Shown one piece after another: positions 30,912 through 33,749 of a stretch of DNA of 33,749 nt. Source of the stretch: Verticiella sediminum (GTDB lineage: Bacteria; Pseudomonadota; Gammaproteobacteria; Burkholderiales; Burkholderiaceae_B); contig NZ_VLTJ01000017.1 in assembly GCF_007558815.1 (NCBI RefSeq), forward strand, positions 1 to 33,749. The letters run 5' to 3'. A program made the position numbers and the translations under genes. The stretch's first letter is position 1; each line of letters opens with the position of its first letter. The notes beneath the pieces are model-generated. The model did no database searches. It was not told the DNA's origin and saw only the letters and a program-made list of their open reading frames with translations.

Positions 30912-31742
30912 TCATCGATCCCGCTCCACTGAATACGCGATGTCCTTCTGCGCTTCGAGCGCCGCGAGCCGCTGTCGGAGCGCTGCATGGATACCGTCGA
31001 AGGCGGACGCGCCGAGCGTCAGGCGCAGCGGGGTCGCCCCCGCATCGATCATTTCGATCATCCGGTCCACCACTTTGCCCGCGTCGCCGGTGACCGCGAA
31101 CGCGCCCGAATCGATGCTGCGCCGCACGTCGTCGGCGGGCGTGCCGTCGTAGACCGCCATCCTGGAGGGGCGAACCACACCCGCCTTGAAATGGGTGGCG
31201 GTCGGCCCCGGTTCCACGAGAGTGAGCGTGATGCCGAAGGGCTGGAGCTCCTTGGCCATCGCCTCGACGAAGCCCTCGATTCCCCACTTGGCGGCATGGT
31301 AGAGGCTGAATCCCGGGTAGGCGATCTGCCCGCCTTCCGACGAGATCTGCAGCACGCGACCGCCGCGCTGGTTACGCAAATGGGGAATCGCTGCGCGGAT
31401 GAGCGAGATGGAGCCGACGAGGTTCGTATCGATGACGTGGCGGATCTGTTCATCGCAGGCCTCTTCCGCCGCGCCGAGGACGCCATAGCCGGCATTGGAC
31501 ACGATCACGTCGATGCGGCCGAGATCGGCGAACGCCCGATCGGTCACGGTGCGCACCGCAGCCGTATCGGTCACGTCGAGCTTGGCGACCCAGAGCCTGT
31601 CGCCGTAGGTCGCGGCGAGGTCGTCGAGTGCATCGAGACGACGCACGGTGGCTGCCACCCGATCGCCACGAGCGAGGAGGCGTTCGGTGAGAAGGCGGCC
31701 GAGACCGGCCGATGTTCCAGTGATGAACCAGGTTTTGCTCAT
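30912..31742 (-). CDS. Short-chain dehydrogenase/reductase (intact)
   Basis: A 276-residue classical SDR. It has the TGTSAGLGR cofactor loop (8-16), Asp56 in LDVTD, SNAGYG (82-87), Asn107 in DTNLVG, the catalytic Ser135, Tyr148 and Lys152 (SLYHAAKWG), and EPGPTATHF after the active site. All four catalytic residues are present, unlike the SDR remnant at 29060. The subfamily (TSAGLGR, YHAAKWGIEGF) contains many uncharacterised NADP-dependent ketone reductases. ATG at 31742 is used; an in-frame ATG three codons earlier is possible. It is divergent from a LysR gene, a common LysR-SDR pairing. Confidence 0.93.
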   Translation of the reverse strand: MSKTWFITGTSAGLGRLLTERLLARGDRVAATVRRLDALDDLAATYGDRLWVAKLDVTDTAAVRTVTDRAFADLGRIDVIVSNAGYGVLGAAEEACDEQIRHVIDTNLVGSISLIRAAIPHLRNQRGGRVLQISSEGGQIAYPGFSLYHAAKWGIEGFVEAMAKELQPFGITLTLVEPGPTATHFKAGVVRPSRMAVYDGTPADDVRRSIDSGAFAVTGDAGKVVDRMIEMIDAGATPLRLTLGASAFDGIHAALRQRLAALEAQKDIAYSVERDR

Positions 31743-31849
31743 GACATGCATCCAGGGTGAGAAGTGGGGGACGAGATGGGATGCTATGGCCGCAGCATTG
31801 TTATGATAAGAGCCAATTAACCACATGGGCTGGTGCATAAAATCTACCA

Positions 31850-32821
31850 ATGGGCAAACCGACGCTGTCCGACCTCAGAGCCTTCATGGCGGTCGCCGAG
31901 CACCGCAGCTTTCGCCGCGCGGCCGATTTCCTGGGGATCGCACGCCCCTCGCTGAGCCATGCCATTCGTGGCCTGGAGGACAGCCTGGGCGTGCGCCTGT
32001 TGCACCGGACGACGCGCAGTGTGTCCCTGACCGAAGCGGGCGAGCGCCTGCTGGGCCGTCTCGATCCGGTGATGCACGGTCTCGATGCGGCGCTGGAGGA
32101 GGTCACCGGCGAACAAGGGAATCTGCAAGGCCAACTGCGCATCAACGGCAACGATGCCTCGGTCGAGTTGCTGCTGCGCACGGTGGTGCCCGAGTTCCTG
32201 ACACGCTATCCCGGCGTCGAACTGGACATCGTGGCAGAAGGACGCCTGGTGGACATCGTCGAGCAGGGCTTCGACGCCGGCATCCGCCTGGGCGAGGCCG
32301 TGCCCAAGGACATGGTGGCGGTGCCGCTTGGGCCGGATATCCGCTTTCTGGCGGTGGCCTCGCCACGCTACCTGGCCGCGCGGCCCGCGCCGGAAGTGCC
32401 CGATGCGCTTGCCCGCCACCAGTGCATCCGGCAGCGCCTGCCCAGCGGCAAACGCTATCGCTGGGAGTTCAGCAAGCGGGGGCAGGCCTTGGAGATCGAC
32501 GCGCCCGGCCCGCTGACGCTCGACAGCAACCCGCTGATGGTGGCGGCGGCCATCGAGGGTCTTGGCATCGCCTACGTGCCGGAACCCTATGCCCGTGCCG
32601 CCCTGGATGACGGGCGTCTCGTGACCGTGCTGGAAGACTGGTGTCCTCGCATACCGGGGCTGTCGCTGTATTTTCCCGGCAACCGCCATGTCCCGGCGAG
32701 CCTGAGAGCCTTTATCGACACGATCCGTGATCTGCGCGAGCGGGTCGAAGGGCTGGCGCCGTCGATGCCTCTACGCCAATCGGCGCCAGCCGTCCAGCCA
32801 CGCCGAAAACGCAAGGGCTGA
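31850..32821 (+). CDS. LysR-family transcriptional regulator
   Basis: A 323-residue LysR-type regulator. Its N-terminal winged helix reads LSDLRAFMAVAEHRSFRRAADFLGIARPSLSHAIRGLEDSLGVRLLHRTTRSVSLTEAG (about 6-64). The effector-binding domain begins near residue 92 (GQLRINGND) and includes ADFL-type features of the group that pairs with SDR or quinone-reductase genes. The C-terminus is basic (QPRRKRKG). It is divergent from the SDR gene at 31742 and probably controls it through the 107-base gap. I see no strong palindrome there beyond ACCA-N7-TGGT. Confidence 0.93.
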   Translation: MGKPTLSDLRAFMAVAEHRSFRRAADFLGIARPSLSHAIRGLEDSLGVRLLHRTTRSVSLTEAGERLLGRLDPVMHGLDAALEEVTGEQGNLQGQLRINGNDASVELLLRTVVPEFLTRYPGVELDIVAEGRLVDIVEQGFDAGIRLGEAVPKDMVAVPLGPDIRFLAVASPRYLAARPAPEVPDALARHQCIRQRLPSGKRYRWEFSKRGQALEIDAPGPLTLDSNPLMVAAAIEGLGIAYVPEPYARAALDDGRLVTVLEDWCPRIPGLSLYFPGNRHVPASLRAFIDTIRDLRERVEGLAPSMPLRQSAPAVQPRRKRKG

Positions 32822-32866
32822 ATCGCGCAAGGAATCGAGCCGCTGCATCTCTGAGCATTCTGCCCA

Positions 32867-33682
32867 TTAGAAGTGGTACATGTAGCCCAGGAAAACGCGG
32901 TTGTCGGTGGAGCGATCCACCAGCGGGCTGTCCTTGGCGTTGGAGGAAAGTCTCCTGGCCCGAACGTCGAACATCATTGAATGGTGCTTGTTGAAACGGT
33001 AGACGCCCTGCAAGCCGACTTCGGTGCTGATTCCGGAGTCGCCGCGATATTCGGGCCGTCCGGCCCGCGCCTCATGCGCCTGCACGCCGTAATAGTAGTC
33101 GACGTACTTGCGGTCATGCCACGCCGCGCCGATGCGAGGCGTGAGGGTGAAGCGCTCGCCCAGCCGCCAGGACCTGTCCAGGCCGAGATTGAAGCGCTGT
33201 CCCTTGCTGTTGCCCGAAACGTCGTGCGTCCAATCCGCACTGAGGTTCGCCAGGCTGGTCTGCCACTGCACCTTGGCGCCGGCCCAGACGCCGCCTTTGC
33301 GCTCGTCCATGCCCTCCAGCGCCCAGGAGTCGTCGGACTCATAACCGGACCCTTCCCAGCGGCCGACGAGGCGAAAATCGATCCTGTTGGTCTCGCTGAA
33401 TTGCCAGCCGGGCAGTTTGGCTTCCAGTGTGGTCGCGAAGAACCGGACATACCGGTTCTCGACATGCAGCAAGGGCAGGACGGTGGTATCGCGGTCAATA
33501 TCGATATAGGGTTCCTGGTTGCCGACGACGCCCAGGCCGAGACCCCAGGTGGTTTTCCGGGGGTTCGCATCGTCGGCGAAGGCCGCCGGTGAAGCGAGCA
33601 CCAGGCCACCGACGAGGGCGGCGAGCGTCAACCCCCTGGCGGCAAGTTGACCAGTAAGAATGAGGGGGTGATGAGAACCCAT
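32867..33682 (-). CDS. MipA/OmpV-family outer-membrane protein
   Basis: A 271-residue beta-barrel protein of the MipA/OmpV family. A Sec signal peptide (LTLAALVGGLVLASPAAFA, cleavage near residue 37) precedes KTTWGLGLGVVGNQEPYIDIDRDTTVLPLLHVENRYVRFFATTLEAKL, the family start. It ends GYMYHF with the C-terminal Phe typical of outer-membrane barrels. Many alternating strands with aromatic ends follow. ATG at 33682 is chosen because AGGAG lies 7 bases upstream, rather than an ATG eight codons earlier. Family members scaffold murein enzymes or form regulated porins and often sit beside a two-component system. The promoter carries phased direct repeats that would fit such control. Confidence 0.9.
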   Translation of the reverse strand: MGSHHPLILTGQLAARGLTLAALVGGLVLASPAAFADDANPRKTTWGLGLGVVGNQEPYIDIDRDTTVLPLLHVENRYVRFFATTLEAKLPGWQFSETNRIDFRLVGRWEGSGYESDDSWALEGMDERKGGVWAGAKVQWQTSLANLSADWTHDVSGNSKGQRFNLGLDRSWRLGERFTLTPRIGAAWHDRKYVDYYYGVQAHEARAGRPEYRGDSGISTEVGLQGVYRFNKHHSMMFDVRARRLSSNAKDSPLVDRSTDNRVFLGYMYHF

Positions 33683-33728
33683 GGCTGCGCTCCTGATGGC
33701 GGTCAAAGCGGCATCATCACGAGGGTTC

Positions 33729-33745
33729 TCTTACCCGTTTCTTAC
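33729..33745 (-). promoter_or_regulatory. Direct repeat with 11-bp period upstream of the MipA gene
   Basis: On the minus strand GTAAGA occurs at 33745-33740 and again at 33734-33729, an exact 11-bp period within AGTAAGAAACGGGTAAGAGA. Phased direct repeats of one helical turn are the usual site form for OmpR/PhoB response regulators. The position, about 47-63 bases before the ATG, fits a promoter-proximal operator. Confidence 0.45.
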
Positions 33746-33749
33746 TGAG

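Noticed and set aside
31743-31849. A LysR box between the second SDR and its LysR gene.
   Set aside because: Only a short ACCA-N7-TGGT symmetry is visible; too weak to list as a site.

Overview
The window is GC-rich (roughly two thirds G+C) and almost fully coding. Its content points to a beta-proteobacterium of the Alcaligenaceae, most likely Bordetella or Achromobacter: two orphan Bug/TctC-type solute-binding proteins, several CoA-dependent catabolic genes beside LysR or IclR regulators, a MocR regulator, and many overlapping ATGA/GTGA gene junctions. This assignment rests on gene style only; there is no rRNA or other marker. I saw no tRNA, rRNA, CRISPR array, prophage or insertion sequence.

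Layout. (1) 50-4267, minus strand: a TerC/Alx membrane protein behind a convincing yybP-ykoY (manganese) riboswitch, then a large HelD-like helicase with an inserted nuclease-like segment and a C-terminal zinc finger. (2) 4327-15214, minus strand: a nine-gene catabolic cluster. In transcription order it encodes a 2-oxoacid dehydrogenase E1, a Bug protein, an HMG-CoA-lyase-like enzyme, a split two-gene hot-dog hydratase, a MmgE/PrpD protein, a CaiB/BaiF CoA-transferase and two acyl-CoA dehydrogenases. A LysR gene (15371-16297) is divergent from it. (3) 16421-17824: an unassigned protein with a PD-(D/E)XK-like signature. (4) 17960-23204, minus strand: a second catabolic operon (acyl-CoA dehydrogenase, acyl-CoA ligase, cyclase-family hydrolase, degenerate MaoC protein, Bug protein), with a divergent IclR gene. 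(5) 24159-28008: a zinc-ribbon membrane protein whose 5' end looks broken, then a MocR regulator divergent from a PaaI-type thioesterase and a DMT exporter. (6) 28018-33682: a LysR gene divergent from an internally deleted SDR remnant, an MFS transporter, a divergent SDR/LysR pair, and a MipA/OmpV outer-membrane protein.

How the genes may work together. In cluster 2 the enzyme types fit CoA activation of a small branched di- or tricarboxylate, oxidation, hydration across a double bond, and retro-aldol cleavage to acetyl-CoA plus a 2-oxoacid, which the E1 protein could oxidise. An itaconate/mesaconate/citramalyl-CoA-like route is the simplest model I can offer, but the substrate is not shown by the sequence. 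Cluster 4 looks like a separate route starting with ATP-dependent CoA ligation. The most unusual items are cluster 2 as a whole, the E1 gene without E2/E3 partners, the noncanonical active-site positions in several enzymes, the deleted SDR, the headless zinc-ribbon gene, and the tandem repeat at the MocR/thioesterase promoter.
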